NCBI GenBank assembly: GCA_016903675.1
Contig: JADQBA010000020.1
Span: forward strand, 1-64,000
Direction of reading: 5' to 3'
DNA length: 64,000 bases
Origin: Stigonema ocellatum SAG 48.90 = DSM 106950
GTDB taxonomy: Bacteria > Cyanobacteriota > Cyanobacteriia > Cyanobacteriales > Nostocaceae
The notes below the pieces were generated by a model. That model did no database searches. It was given only the letters and a program-made list of their open reading frames with translations, and was not told the DNA's origin. Numbering within the stretch: the first letter of the stretch is position 1; every line of letters starts with the position of its first letter. This document shows, one piece after another, positions 13,783 through 21,726 of this stretch. The translations under genes and the position numbers were made by a program.

Positions 13783-14038
13783 ATGGACGCAGAGATCATG
13801 TGCTGGACGGCCAAGCGCAAGCCGGCGCTGGTGCTGCAGATCTTCCTGGGCAAGACCAGCGTGTGGGAGGCGAGCTGAAGGTATGACCTGCCGCCGTTGG
13901 AGATCGAGATCTGGATGGAAGACGTCCGTCGGGGCATAGAGAACGCCCTGCAGGCTAACCCGCAGGACGTGCGCGAACAGTAGGAGCGCGCCAGCTCAAG
14001 GAACTGCAGGAGGCCTACGGCGAAGCGATGCTGGCTTT
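13783..14038 (+). pseudogene. Decayed IS3-type transposase OrfA
   Basis: Reading from the ATG at 13783 gives MDAEIMCWTAKRKPALVLQI, then GKTSVWEAS, then YDLPPLEIEIWMEDVRRG, then NALQANPQDVREQ. This is a known IS3-group OrfA pattern. It is broken by a TGA at 13876, a TAG at 13981 and a frameshift before QLKELQEAYGEAML. No partner orfB follows. Confidence 0.8.
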
Positions 14039-14078
14039 ATCGCTGCTCTCACCGGTCAGCGACGTTGGTCCAGACAGA

Positions 14079-15302
14079 CTATGGCGCATCTCGGTTGACG
14101 GAAAGCTCGTATAGGCCGCGTGTCCACCAATTGAATTTGCGCGGCGGAGTCAGCCGATACTTCGGGAGGTATTGTATTGTTCCCGTGGAAGCCTCGAACG
14201 CACGTGCGGCTAGTCGCTCCATCTGGGCCAGCCGTGTCTTTGCGTCCGCGGTCGGGAGTCCGAGTGCCTGCTTAGCCTTGATGGCAAAAGCGATGAAACC
14301 TGCCATGTCAAGCGCATGATCCATGTCAGCTTCGGTGGGTGTCGCGTCTCCGATCAAGGTGCCTCCGGCCAGATTGGCCGGAAATGTGAATTCTTTCCAT
14401 TCATTGGAGATATCGCTGCCCGGATAGAACCCTCTGTTGGTGGGCGTGTTCAACCAGTCGAAATAATCGCTGGCCTGGCGATGTATCTGGTTTGCTGCAG
14501 ATGGCTTTTGCAGCGCGTATAGACGAGCGGACTGGAAGTACAGGGCGCTCATCCACGGGCTCGATACCAAGTCCGTCGGCTGCGATCCATCAGGTCTGCC
14601 ACCTTCATGTAGGGTGTAGCTCACGAGCGGCGCCTTCCGTCCCGCACAGACCGTGTCCCATTGATTTACCATCGCCTGGCCGCGTTCTAGCGAAGCTGGG
14701 TCTTTCGTCGCGGCTTGGTACTTGACTGCGGCATCCAGGGCAACCCACAGCTCTCGTTCATTCCACAGGTGCCCCGAGGTAAGTACCGGTGTGCTCGGAA
14801 ATCCTGCCACCGTGGCGTTATATGCGGCGAGCTGTTTTGCCGCAGTGCTGCCCGTGACATGCACGTAGCTGTACTTGGTGTCCGGCTCACCCTGCTTGTT
14901 CAAGAAGATGCCATCGGCGCTCAGGCGAGACTCGTAGTAGTACAAGTCGACTGCTGCCTTCGCATCCCAGCGAACGTCATGGGTCATTTCAGCGAGCATT
15001 CGCCAGGCTTCGGCACGGTCATAAAGCCACGGGTCGTAGGTCGTGTCGGTGTATGCCCATCGCCCTTGCGCCTCGGTGAACTGGTCCGTCACAACATGGC
15101 CGCCAAAGTTCCATTTGAAGTCTGCCGTTTCAGCAAAGTTGAGCAGTTGAGAGAGGAGCGAGTCTTTCGGAGGATCGATTGGAGCCGGCGGCGTTCCGCT
15201 GCTGCCACCTCCACCGCACGCCCCGACCAGCATCATTGCAAGACAAGCCATCAGCGAGCGTGTCCGAGAGGTGCGAAGCAGCGAAAGTGAAGTGATGTTC
15301 AT
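14079..15302 (-). CDS. Predicted lipoprotein of unknown function
   Basis: A 407-residue protein with a basic N-terminus, a hydrophobic stretch and the lipobox LVGAC followed by a glycine/serine linker (GGGGSSG), so it should be lipid-anchored at Cys29. The mature part is rich in Trp, Tyr and Ala-rich helices (DPWLYDRAEAWRMLAEM, WNERELWVALDAAVKY, SSPWMSALYFQSARLY), as in alpha/alpha-barrel hydrolases or lyases, but I recognise no catalytic motif. The start is supported by GGAG seven bases upstream. It lies 23 bases downstream of the TPR gene and is probably cotranscribed with it. Confidence 0.75.
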   Translation of the reverse strand: MNITSLSLLRTSRTRSLMACLAMMLVGACGGGGSSGTPPAPIDPPKDSLLSQLLNFAETADFKWNFGGHVVTDQFTEAQGRWAYTDTTYDPWLYDRAEAWRMLAEMTHDVRWDAKAAVDLYYYESRLSADGIFLNKQGEPDTKYSYVHVTGSTAAKQLAAYNATVAGFPSTPVLTSGHLWNERELWVALDAAVKYQAATKDPASLERGQAMVNQWDTVCAGRKAPLVSYTLHEGGRPDGSQPTDLVSSPWMSALYFQSARLYALQKPSAANQIHRQASDYFDWLNTPTNRGFYPGSDISNEWKEFTFPANLAGGTLIGDATPTEADMDHALDMAGFIAFAIKAKQALGLPTADAKTRLAQMERLAARAFEASTGTIQYLPKYRLTPPRKFNWWTRGLYELSVNRDAP

Positions 15303-15325
15303 GTGTTCTCCATGGTGTTGTTAGG

Positions 15326-16495
15326 TCAATGCACTGCTAGGCCATGCAAAGGAATCAACTGGCGCTCTTGCATGGCGGCCAGGTGCAAAGGCACCACATC
15401 ACGGTAGTACAAGCCGCTCGTGCCAATGGGGCGGGAGAGATAGGCGTTCAGCAGTTCCTTGGCTTCCTCGTGCTGCCCATGCCGCAGCATCAAGAGCAGC
15501 TCGGCATACCGTGCAGCGGAGCAATTCGTGTCGAGCCGGAGAGCGCGTTTGATCTCCCCACGCGCCTGCACCTCGTGTCCTTGGAGGACATGGATGACGG
15601 CAATCGCCCCTCGCGTCTCTGCGAATGTCCGATCCAGCTGCAGCGCCTGATCGAAGGCTTGCGCGGCCGCATCAACCTCACGAGTCATGAGTAGGAGCCA
15701 ACCGTGGGTATGCCACGCGCCGATGTGCTGAGGTAGATGGCGAAGCGCGTTGGCGATGGCCAGCTTCGCTGCCTCCAAGCGAAAGCACTCCGTCTCGACC
15801 AGTGCGAGGCACATCCAGCCACGCCCGCAGTTGGCGTCGACCGTGAGCAGAACTTCCAGCGCGGCCCGAGCGCGCGCGTAGTCCTGCATCATGCTATGGG
15901 CCGATGCCGAAGCCAGCAAGGCTTCAGGCTGCCGGGGATCAAGCTCCAGCGCGTGAGCTGCATTTTGCAACGCCAGTTCGACATTGCCCAGATCAACCCA
16001 GGCGAGAGCCATCACACCGAGGGTCTCGGCGTCAGATGGGTCTCGTCGCAGGCGGGCCATGCAGTCTGAGATTGCCTCCTCCATCCGCCCGAGGTGATGT
16101 AGGCATCGCGCGCGGAGTGTCCAAGCTGCTGGGAGGGCGGTGAACCAGGAGGAGTCACAGAGATGCTCAAGCGATTGGGCGTATTGCGCCTCTAAAAACA
16201 GGGCTGTGGACAGATTGAGTCGGATGTCTGGGTCGCTCGGGGCGGCGTCCAGCGCGAGAGAGAACTGTTCTATCGCCAGTCCGTACTGTTTTGACTGAAG
16301 ATGGATCACGCCCGAGAGGGCGCGCAACGCCGGCGAGTCAGGCGAGCCAGTCAGTCCATGCTCCACAAGTTGCCGCGCGGTGGCCCATTGTTCAGCTTGA
16401 CAGGCACTGCAGATCGCCTCGATTCGCAATGCAAGGTTTGAAGGGTCCTGCTCTAGGTGGCAAGCCAGGCGGTCAAAAGGGATTGAAATTTCCAT
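15326..16495 (-). CDS. Tetratricopeptide-repeat protein
   Basis: A helical-repeat protein made of TPR units throughout, for example ALRALSGVIHLQSKQYGLAI, DIRLNLSTALFLEAQYAQSL and TLGVMALAWVDLGNVELALQ. No signal peptide or catalytic domain is visible, so a scaffolding role is likely. I prefer the ATG at 16495 (MEISIPFDRL); a TTG at 16522 would add nine residues. It sits between the truncated upstream gene and the lipoprotein gene, all on the minus strand with short gaps, suggesting one operon. Confidence 0.8.
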   Translation of the reverse strand: MEISIPFDRLACHLEQDPSNLALRIEAICSACQAEQWATARQLVEHGLTGSPDSPALRALSGVIHLQSKQYGLAIEQFSLALDAAPSDPDIRLNLSTALFLEAQYAQSLEHLCDSSWFTALPAAWTLRARCLHHLGRMEEAISDCMARLRRDPSDAETLGVMALAWVDLGNVELALQNAAHALELDPRQPEALLASASAHSMMQDYARARAALEVLLTVDANCGRGWMCLALVETECFRLEAAKLAIANALRHLPQHIGAWHTHGWLLLMTREVDAAAQAFDQALQLDRTFAETRGAIAVIHVLQGHEVQARGEIKRALRLDTNCSAARYAELLLMLRHGQHEEAKELLNAYLSRPIGTSGLYYRDVVPLHLAAMQERQLIPLHGLAVH

Positions 16496-16561
16496 GATTT
16501 TGGTTTCCGCTGGTGCGGCCAAAGCCGTTGTGGGTTATCAGACGAAAAGTCGACCTATTTA

Positions 16562-17650
16562 CTATTGGGCCGATCGCGTCCGCGCTTGATCGGCGGTGAT
16601 CAGATACGCGTTGACGTCGTCGCCCTGGAGGCCTTCTGGGAGCGCCATCTTTGCAAATAGCCTGCGCGTATTGCCGATTGATTCTTTATATTCGTTGGCA
16701 TATTTGATTACGAGTTGGCCAGGCACGAACCCAATGCCTGCGGTAGCGGTATTCGAGGCGATGGCTCTCGCGCCGAGTAGGTACGGTCCTGCCCCGCCAG
16801 CAGCCAATGCAGTCGTAAACGTAAATATGCTTGCCGCCAAGGCGAGCTTCTTCTCCTCATCTGAGGTCAGCGAATCGGCGGCGGCACCCATGGCGCCCAT
16901 GAAGTAGGCTAGCGATTGCACGCCTTTGCGATAGATTCTTCCAAATTCATCCGGTCCCGTCTCGGTAAAATGCCCCTGAAGCTTTACCGTTGACTGGGCC
17001 AGCGACTGAATACTGAGGGCGTCACCTTGATTGGCCTTCTCAAGAGGAACTCTCAGAACTGCGGACAATGCGCCCGAAAATCTATCTTTGTTATAGATTT
17101 TGCTGATGAGATCGTAGGTGTCCTTATTGAGCATCTCGTATAATCTTTGCCCCAGGCCCTCCGCATGATCGGCCGAAACTGTTCCTTGCGCCAAATGAGG
17201 GAAGCCTACATCTCCACTGAATGTTGCAAGAATATTTCCTCCCTGAACGAATGCCCGCGCTCTGAAGTCTAGGCTCCCAATCTTGTCAATGACGTCTAGC
17301 AACCTTTCGGCGTTGCTGGTGTCATGTGTTATCTCCGAGCTGGAGTAACTCACTATCCTCATGCTGGTGCTGATGCCAGAGGCAATTACGGCGTTCAGTG
17401 CATCGTCGTTCATCAGTTGTGCTGCTTGTTCCAGCCGCTGCGGGTCATCCTGCAAGCTAATTAGTTGCTGGCGAATAGTGCCGGCGAAGACATCATTTAC
17501 GTGCGTCTGACCTTCCGCATCCACGGAGAAAAGAAGCTCGAGGTTGTTCTTGATTGCGCCGACCGTCGTGTCAGTTGAAGATGGCTTTTTACCTGTTGCT
17601 GACGTCGCGCTAGGCACGTATTGCTTGTCGGCAAATGATTGGTTCGGTTT
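16562..17650 (-). CDS. C-terminal part of an unknown protein, cut at the junction
   Basis: About 360 residues are readable before the frame runs into the low-complexity tract, and no natural start is present. Residues encoded upstream of 17,650 (the GGEGGRGRGG-type sequence) come from the junction tract. The protein has a helical middle and a hydrophobic, glycine-rich segment near the C-terminus (LAAGGAGPYLLGARAIA, NTATAGIGFVPGQLVI). I recognise no family. It stops 66 bases before the preferred TPR start and may be the first visible gene of that operon. Confidence 0.6.
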   Translation of the reverse strand, partial: KPNQSFADKQYVPSATSATGKKPSSTDTTVGAIKNNLELLFSVDAEGQTHVNDVFAGTIRQQLISLQDDPQRLEQAAQLMNDDALNAVIASGISTSMRIVSYSSSEITHDTSNAERLLDVIDKIGSLDFRARAFVQGGNILATFSGDVGFPHLAQGTVSADHAEGLGQRLYEMLNKDTYDLISKIYNKDRFSGALSAVLRVPLEKANQGDALSIQSLAQSTVKLQGHFTETGPDEFGRIYRKGVQSLAYFMGAMGAAADSLTSDEEKKLALAASIFTFTTALAAGGAGPYLLGARAIASNTATAGIGFVPGQLVIKYANEYKESIGNTRRLFAKMALPEGLQGDDVNAYLITADQARTRSAQ

Positions 17651-17697
17651 CCCCCCCTCTCCCCCTCTCCCCCTCCCCCCTTCCCCCCCTCTTCCTG
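17641..17697. other. Low-complexity junction between proteobacterial and cyanobacterial DNA
   Basis: A tract of C runs broken by T (CCCCCCCTCTCCCCCTCTCC and so on). Sequence on the left is GC-rich and betaproteobacterial in character; sequence on the right is AT-richer and cyanobacterial. Genes on both sides are truncated at this tract. Similar G/C-rich tracts recur in the cyanobacterial half (29.55, 37.76 and 51.79 kb). Confidence 0.85.
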
Positions 17698-18102
17698 TCG
17701 CTCTCGCCACGTTAGGGGAATGCCAGCCAAGTCCAACATTTCTAAAATGTTGGTTGCTCCTAGTTCGTAACTTAGGCTAAAGCCTAAAATATCGAACTCT
17801 GTTAGCGATCGCTTTGACTCTACCGCAAAAAGAGGTGTATTTGTTTCCCGTAGTTTTGCCGCCAAGTCTGGTCCTGGTAGATAAGCGCGATCGCACAACT
17901 GGCGTGGTTGGGCATTCAATATGTTATAGAGGATGATATGCCCTAAATTAGATGCACCGACTTCGTATACTTCTGGATAAGTTAATACCCAGCGTATTGC
18001 TGCCGACTCCCAGGGTTTATGTACTGCTAAGAGCTCGTTACCTAAGTAACGAGCTGGCTTTAGAATATCCGATGTGATTAATTTTTCTACTGCAACAGTC
18101 AC
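17698..18102 (-). pseudogene. N-terminal fragment of a radical SAM protein (TIGR03960-like)
   Basis: About 135 residues from the ATG at 18102 match the start of the long cyanobacterial radical SAM proteins (normally above 800 residues). Segments seen are PARYLGNELLAVHKPW, FPEVYEVGASNLG-like YPEVYEVGASNLGH, FDILGFSLSYELGATNILEML and DLAGIPLTWRERQ. The frame then enters the low-complexity tract and never reaches the cobalamin-like or CxxxCxxC domains. It is probably a whole gene in the real genome, cut here by the junction. Confidence 0.8.
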
Positions 18103-18204
18103 GCTCGCTATCTTCTAGCTATTTTAATTACAGCTACTCACCTCCTACCTTAGCATTGATTAGGCGTCCTCTCCAGTTCTGATTTTTTTCTTTGCAAAAC
18201 TTTT

Positions 18205-18570
18205 TTAGGCGTACACCAGCGTAGCTTCTCCCAGAGGGAGGCTAGCGGCTTCAAATGCTACTTTCCCTTCAAATATCTCAAATACCTTATCCAGTTGAGT
18301 CAGTTCAAATATAATTTTCAGCGAGGGAGAAACAGAGCAAAGGCTGAAGCGCTGTCCTAATTTCTGAGCCATTTTCAGGGCAGACACCAATGCCATCAAG
18401 CTAGCGCTGTCTAACGACTCTACTTGCTCTAGATCTACTACCAAGTAGGTATTGGCACAAGATGCCAATGCTGTTGTCAAGTCTCTCTCAAATTCTAAGG
18501 CATTTGTGGCATTCAGGCTACCCTGGGGACGAATCACTGTAATTTTCGTGTAATTTAATACTGCTTCCAT
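18205..18570 (-). CDS. STAS-domain anti-sigma factor antagonist
   Basis: A 121-residue single STAS domain like SpoIIAA/RsbV. It has the N-terminal strand pattern (ITVIRPQGSLNATNALEFE) and LVVDLEQVESLDSASLMALV, where the serine in DSAS is the expected phosphorylation site for a partner kinase. The C-terminus FEAASLPLGEATLVYA extends past the usual domain end and overlaps a short repeat-like sequence. No kinase or phosphatase partner is nearby. Confidence 0.88.
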   Translation of the reverse strand: MEAVLNYTKITVIRPQGSLNATNALEFERDLTTALASCANTYLVVDLEQVESLDSASLMALVSALKMAQKLGQRFSLCSVSPSLKIIFELTQLDKVFEIFEGKVAFEAASLPLGEATLVYA

Positions 18571-18945
18571 ATTTACATCCTCTTAAAGTTGACAATGAAC
18601 TTTAACCCTCAGATGTATTTGACCATAATCTGTTTTGTCTCGCATCGACCATTGTTCGTATCCCTCTTTGCGGAATCTTTATTGCTGTGGTGTCTATGTT
18701 TAAAGATTGTCACAGTTCTTAGAAAATCTGTATTCAATTATACATTTTTTTTGGTATAGTCAAGAGACGCTCAAAAGTAGACCCCAAAATCCACACCATT
18801 AACCCCTTGCGAACTAGACAAACCTTAGTTATTCTATGACTTTAGCTGAATCTATGCCAGTGTGAGCAGCTATATAAATATTCTCACTTTCACCTTCTTT
18901 GCTCTTAGGCTACCCTGCGGTAGAGAGAACCATGGGATCATTAAT
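18571..18945. other. Non-coding region upstream of STAS gene
   Basis: AT-rich sequence with no credible gene, leading to the paired palindromes at 18946. It should hold the STAS promoter; none is obvious. Confidence 0.5.
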
Positions 18946-18984
18946 CGTGATCTAAATCACACATGGTTTGTGATTTAGATCACG
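18946..18984. promoter_or_regulatory. Pair of CRP-like palindromes in inverted arrangement
   Basis: CGTGATCTAAATCACA (18946-18961) and TGTGATTTAGATCACG (18969-18984) are exact inverted repeats around a 7-base spacer. Each alone fits the cAMP-receptor-protein consensus TGTGA-N6-TCACA with one mismatch. They end 58 bases before the small gene at 19043. Cyanobacteria have a CRP (SYCRP1 type), and a CyaC-like cyclase lies in this window. The alternative is an RNA hairpin or terminator, since GTTTTCT follows. Confidence 0.6.
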
Positions 18985-19042
18985 TTTTCTACCAAGCTTC
19001 CGCCTGGATAATTAGTATTTAAATATAGTTGGCTTATTTCTT

Positions 19043-19243
19043 ATGAAAACTAGGTACGCTATTCGTCAATTGGTAGAAAAAGCTCTTGATATAAAAAAAT
19101 TAACTCCTGAAATAGAAAATGAAATCAACTCAGAACTGACCGAAATGGGTTATATTTCTGATGTGGACTACGAAGCTTTAGAGCTATTAATGGCAGAAAT
19201 GGATGCAGGGCGAATTCAGTTAGTTCCTAGCCTTGGATATTAA
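19043..19243 (+). CDS. Small conserved-looking acidic protein
   Basis: A 66-residue soluble protein, mostly helical and acidic (KLTPEIENEINSEL ... DYEALELLMAEMDAG), ending VPSLGY. It resembles small cyanobacterial hypothetical proteins, but I cannot name a family. It is the first gene after the paired CRP-like palindromes and stands alone. Confidence 0.65.
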   Translation: MKTRYAIRQLVEKALDIKKLTPEIENEINSELTEMGYISDVDYEALELLMAEMDAGRIQLVPSLGY

Positions 19244-19620
19244 TCCTGATTGCTGAGAATTGGGGATTATCTCCAAATTTTCACTCAAAAAACCTGGCTG
19301 AAATCAGAATTTAACTGAGTGTCCGAATAAATACGGTGGTGCACTAATTTTCTAGACACTTCACCCTGCATCTACTTAGTATTAAAAATTTTCAGTAAAT
19401 CAGCAGAAATAAACACAACATAGTGGGGAGTGGGGGCGCGATCGTAAAGCAATTATTCACTGCTCAGCAAAAAGCTTATAATATAACTCTTTTTAATTTT
19501 GAATTCTAAGGAAGCGCTACTAGTATTTGCGTTCAGTTGTTATAAAATAAGTTAATAACTGTTAAGCAACCGCTAAGCAGAAACTGTTGTAGTAAATCAA
19601 CGAGAAAAAAGTAAACAGCC
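19244..19620. other. Intergenic region upstream of clpS
   Basis: About 375 bases of AT-rich sequence with a GGGGAGTGGGGGCGCGATCG stretch near 19,424. No gene is supported. It must contain the clpS promoter, which I cannot pinpoint. Confidence 0.5.
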
Positions 19621-19902
19621 GTGTCAGTCGAAATCCTTGAGAAGCGTTCCACATCCCGTAAGCTAGCGCCTCCCTATCGCGTTTTGCTCCATAACGACAG
19701 TCAAAACTCCATGGAGTATGTGGTGGAGGTTTTATTAACCACAGTTCCGAGCCTTACCCAGCCCCAAGCTGTTAGCATCATGATGGAAGCCCATACTAAC
19801 GGCATAGCTTTAGTTATTACTTGTGCTCAGGAACATGCGGAGTTCTATTGCGAAACCTTAAAAAATCATGGTTTGACCAGCACAATTGAACCAGACCAAT
19901 AA
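19621..19902 (+). CDS. clpS: ClpS, adaptor of the ClpCP/ClpAP protease
   Basis: A 93-residue N-end-rule adaptor that delivers substrates with destabilising N-termini to the Clp protease. The ClpS core is complete: PPYRVLLHNDSQNSMEYVV (the ND and adjacent residues line the binding pocket), LTQPQAVSIMMEAHTNGIALV and CAQEHAEFYCETLKNHGL. The start is GTG at 19621. It is followed after 18 bases by a membrane protease gene on the same strand. Confidence 0.93.
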   Translation: MSVEILEKRSTSRKLAPPYRVLLHNDSQNSMEYVVEVLLTTVPSLTQPQAVSIMMEAHTNGIALVITCAQEHAEFYCETLKNHGLTSTIEPDQ

Positions 19903-19920
19903 CAAACAACAGGCAATAGG

Positions 19921-20745
19921 TTGTTAAAAATCAAACTTCTCCGTCTAGCCCAGTACCCTGCCCCCGTCAGGCTGGGCTACTTTGTGTTAACTTTATTGGT
20001 AATATGGCTACCCTTTGCGACACCGATTTACTTACTCGTCAAGGATGCCAACTTAGTTAGTATATTGACAATGGTGTTGCTGTATGCTACGTTTATAGTC
20101 TTACTGAGGCTATGGGGCAAGTACGTCTACAACCAACCCCAGGTACTGCTGCACTATGGTTTACAAAGAACGCGGCAAAACGGTGTAGATTTGCTACGTG
20201 GGTTGGCCATTGGCACAATGAGCGTTCTGATACTCTTTGGGTTAGAGGGAGCGTTAGGTTGGCTAGTATGGCAACAACCGCAATCCCATAATTTTTTGGG
20301 CAGAGTGATTTTAGAAGGTTTAATAGTAGGCTTAGGCGTGGGGTTTGCCGAGGAATTGTTATTCCGTGGGTGGTTGCTGGATGAGTTGCAGCGGGATTTT
20401 AGCCTCCAGATTGCACTTTGGGTAGATGCCTTTTTATTTGCGATCTCACACTTTATCAAGCCTTTAGAGGCGATTATTCATACACTACCTCAATTTCCCG
20501 CTTTATTACTACTAGGGTTAACGCAGGTATGGGGAAAGCGTTGGCGGAGGGGACGCCTTGGCTTACCCATTGGTTTGCATGGTGGTTTGACTTGGGGATA
20601 CTATATTATCAATGTTGGAGAATTAACGAAATATTCTGGTCAGGTTCCCGATTGGGTAACTGGTGTGAATAAGAATCCTCTGGCTGGAGTAATGGGGTTG
20701 GTGTTTTTGAGTGGGTTGGCGTTGTGGATGAAGGGGCGCAAGTAA
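19921..20745 (+). CDS. CPBP-family intramembrane metalloprotease
   Basis: A 274-residue polytopic membrane protein of the Rce1/CAAX-protease-like group. Motif 1 is EELLFRGWLLDEL (the EExxxR), motif 2 has the histidine in FAISHFIKP, and GLHGGLTWGYYI forms the last motif. Family members cleave within the membrane or process prenylated proteins; the substrate here is unknown. The start is a TTG at 19921, 18 bases after clpS, so the two may be cotranscribed. Confidence 0.88.
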   Translation: MLKIKLLRLAQYPAPVRLGYFVLTLLVIWLPFATPIYLLVKDANLVSILTMVLLYATFIVLLRLWGKYVYNQPQVLLHYGLQRTRQNGVDLLRGLAIGTMSVLILFGLEGALGWLVWQQPQSHNFLGRVILEGLIVGLGVGFAEELLFRGWLLDELQRDFSLQIALWVDAFLFAISHFIKPLEAIIHTLPQFPALLLLGLTQVWGKRWRRGRLGLPIGLHGGLTWGYYIINVGELTKYSGQVPDWVTGVNKNPLAGVMGLVFLSGLALWMKGRK

Positions 20746-20760
20746 TTTGGGATTTTGAAC

Positions 20761-20817
20761 CGCAGATGAACGCGGATAAACGCGGATAAATATTTATTTT
20801 ATCTGCGTGCATCTGCG
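20761..20817. repeat. Inverted repeat with tandem CGCGGATAAA
   Basis: CGCAGATGAACGCGGATAAA (20761-20780) pairs with 20798-20817 at 18 of 20 positions, and CGCGGATAAA is repeated in tandem. A related sequence (TTATCTGCGTTCATCTGCGG) occurs near 28,157. Located just after the CPBP gene, it could fold in RNA. Confidence 0.75.
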
Positions 20818-20893
20818 TCCCGAAGTTCTGATCGCTGTCTTGCCGGCGCTCAGACTTCTCTCCATCTGCGGTTGCAATTGTTAACAGTCTAGG

Positions 20894-21532
20894 TTAGGAA
20901 ACCTTCTGAACCACTGTACCAACCAAACAAGCCCTATCCAAATTAACCCCACTCAAATTCGCACCGTCTAATTCAGCACATAGTAAATTTGCCCTTGTCA
21001 AATTCGCCCCTGCAAGATTCGCCCCTCGCAAGTCCGCTTCTTCCAAATTTGCCTCACTTAACAACGCCCCTTGCAAATCCGCACGACTTAAATCTGCGCC
21101 TTTGAGATTTGCTCCCGTCAGGTTCACACCGCGCAAGTCAGAACCTCGGAAGTCAGCACCTTGTAAATTGACATTCATCAAATTAGCACCACTTAAAAAA
21201 GCACCTGCAAAAGAGACATCGCTGAGTGTTGCTCCCATTAAGTTAGCACCCCGCAAATTGCTACCCCGCAAGTCAGCGCCTGTTAGATCTGCTTGCATCA
21301 AGTTCGCTCCCATCAGGTTTGCCCGCAAGTCAGTTTTAACAAGGTTCGCACCCATTAAGTTCGCACCTTCTAAACGCCCACCTTCCAATTTAGAACCAGT
21401 AAAATTTGTACCCACAAGGGTAGCACCAGCAAGATTGAGGTGGCTTAAATCAACGTTTGATAAATCCTCGTCTTCTAAATCTACTCCTGGCAGTTGTTTG
21501 AGATTTCCTGTTTTAACGGCTTCAATATCCAT
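20894..21532 (-). CDS. Pentapeptide-repeat protein
   Basis: A 212-residue protein made almost wholly of A(D/N)LXX repeats (for example LSNVDLSHLNLAGATLVGTN), predicted to form a right-handed quadrilateral beta-helix. There is no signal peptide or extra domain. Function cannot be read from the repeats; family roles range from gyrase protection to scaffolds. The repeat ANLMGANL occurs several times and looks like recent internal duplication. Confidence 0.9.
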   Translation of the reverse strand: MDIEAVKTGNLKQLPGVDLEDEDLSNVDLSHLNLAGATLVGTNFTGSKLEGGRLEGANLMGANLVKTDLRANLMGANLMQADLTGADLRGSNLRGANLMGATLSDVSFAGAFLSGANLMNVNLQGADFRGSDLRGVNLTGANLKGADLSRADLQGALLSEANLEEADLRGANLAGANLTRANLLCAELDGANLSGVNLDRACLVGTVVQKVS

Positions 21533-21641
21533 GAAATTTCTTTTTCTTGTTCTTTGCGTCTAGCCTACGGCAAGGCCTAAAGGCGATGGCGGTTTGTTAA
21601 AATATATTATTAACCACTTTTTGGGAAGCACCCCGAAGGGA

Positions 21642-21699
21642 GTTCGTAGTGAGGACTAAAGTACTCAAGAATATGAGGACTGAAGTCCTCACTACGAAC
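21642..21699. repeat. MITE-like inverted repeat ending GTTCGTAGT
   Basis: GTTCGTAGTGAGGACT (21642-21657) and its exact complement at 21684-21699 flank a 26-base centre. The outer nine bases are shared with the inverted repeat at 33546-33608, so they form a family. Confidence 0.8.
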
Positions 21700-21726
21700 A
21701 AATGAACACGAAGAAGCCACAAAAAG

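Noticed and set aside
18946..18990. A simple intrinsic terminator
   Set aside because: The stem is AT-rich and no gene reads into it from the left on the plus strand; the CRP-site match is better, though a terminator is not excluded.
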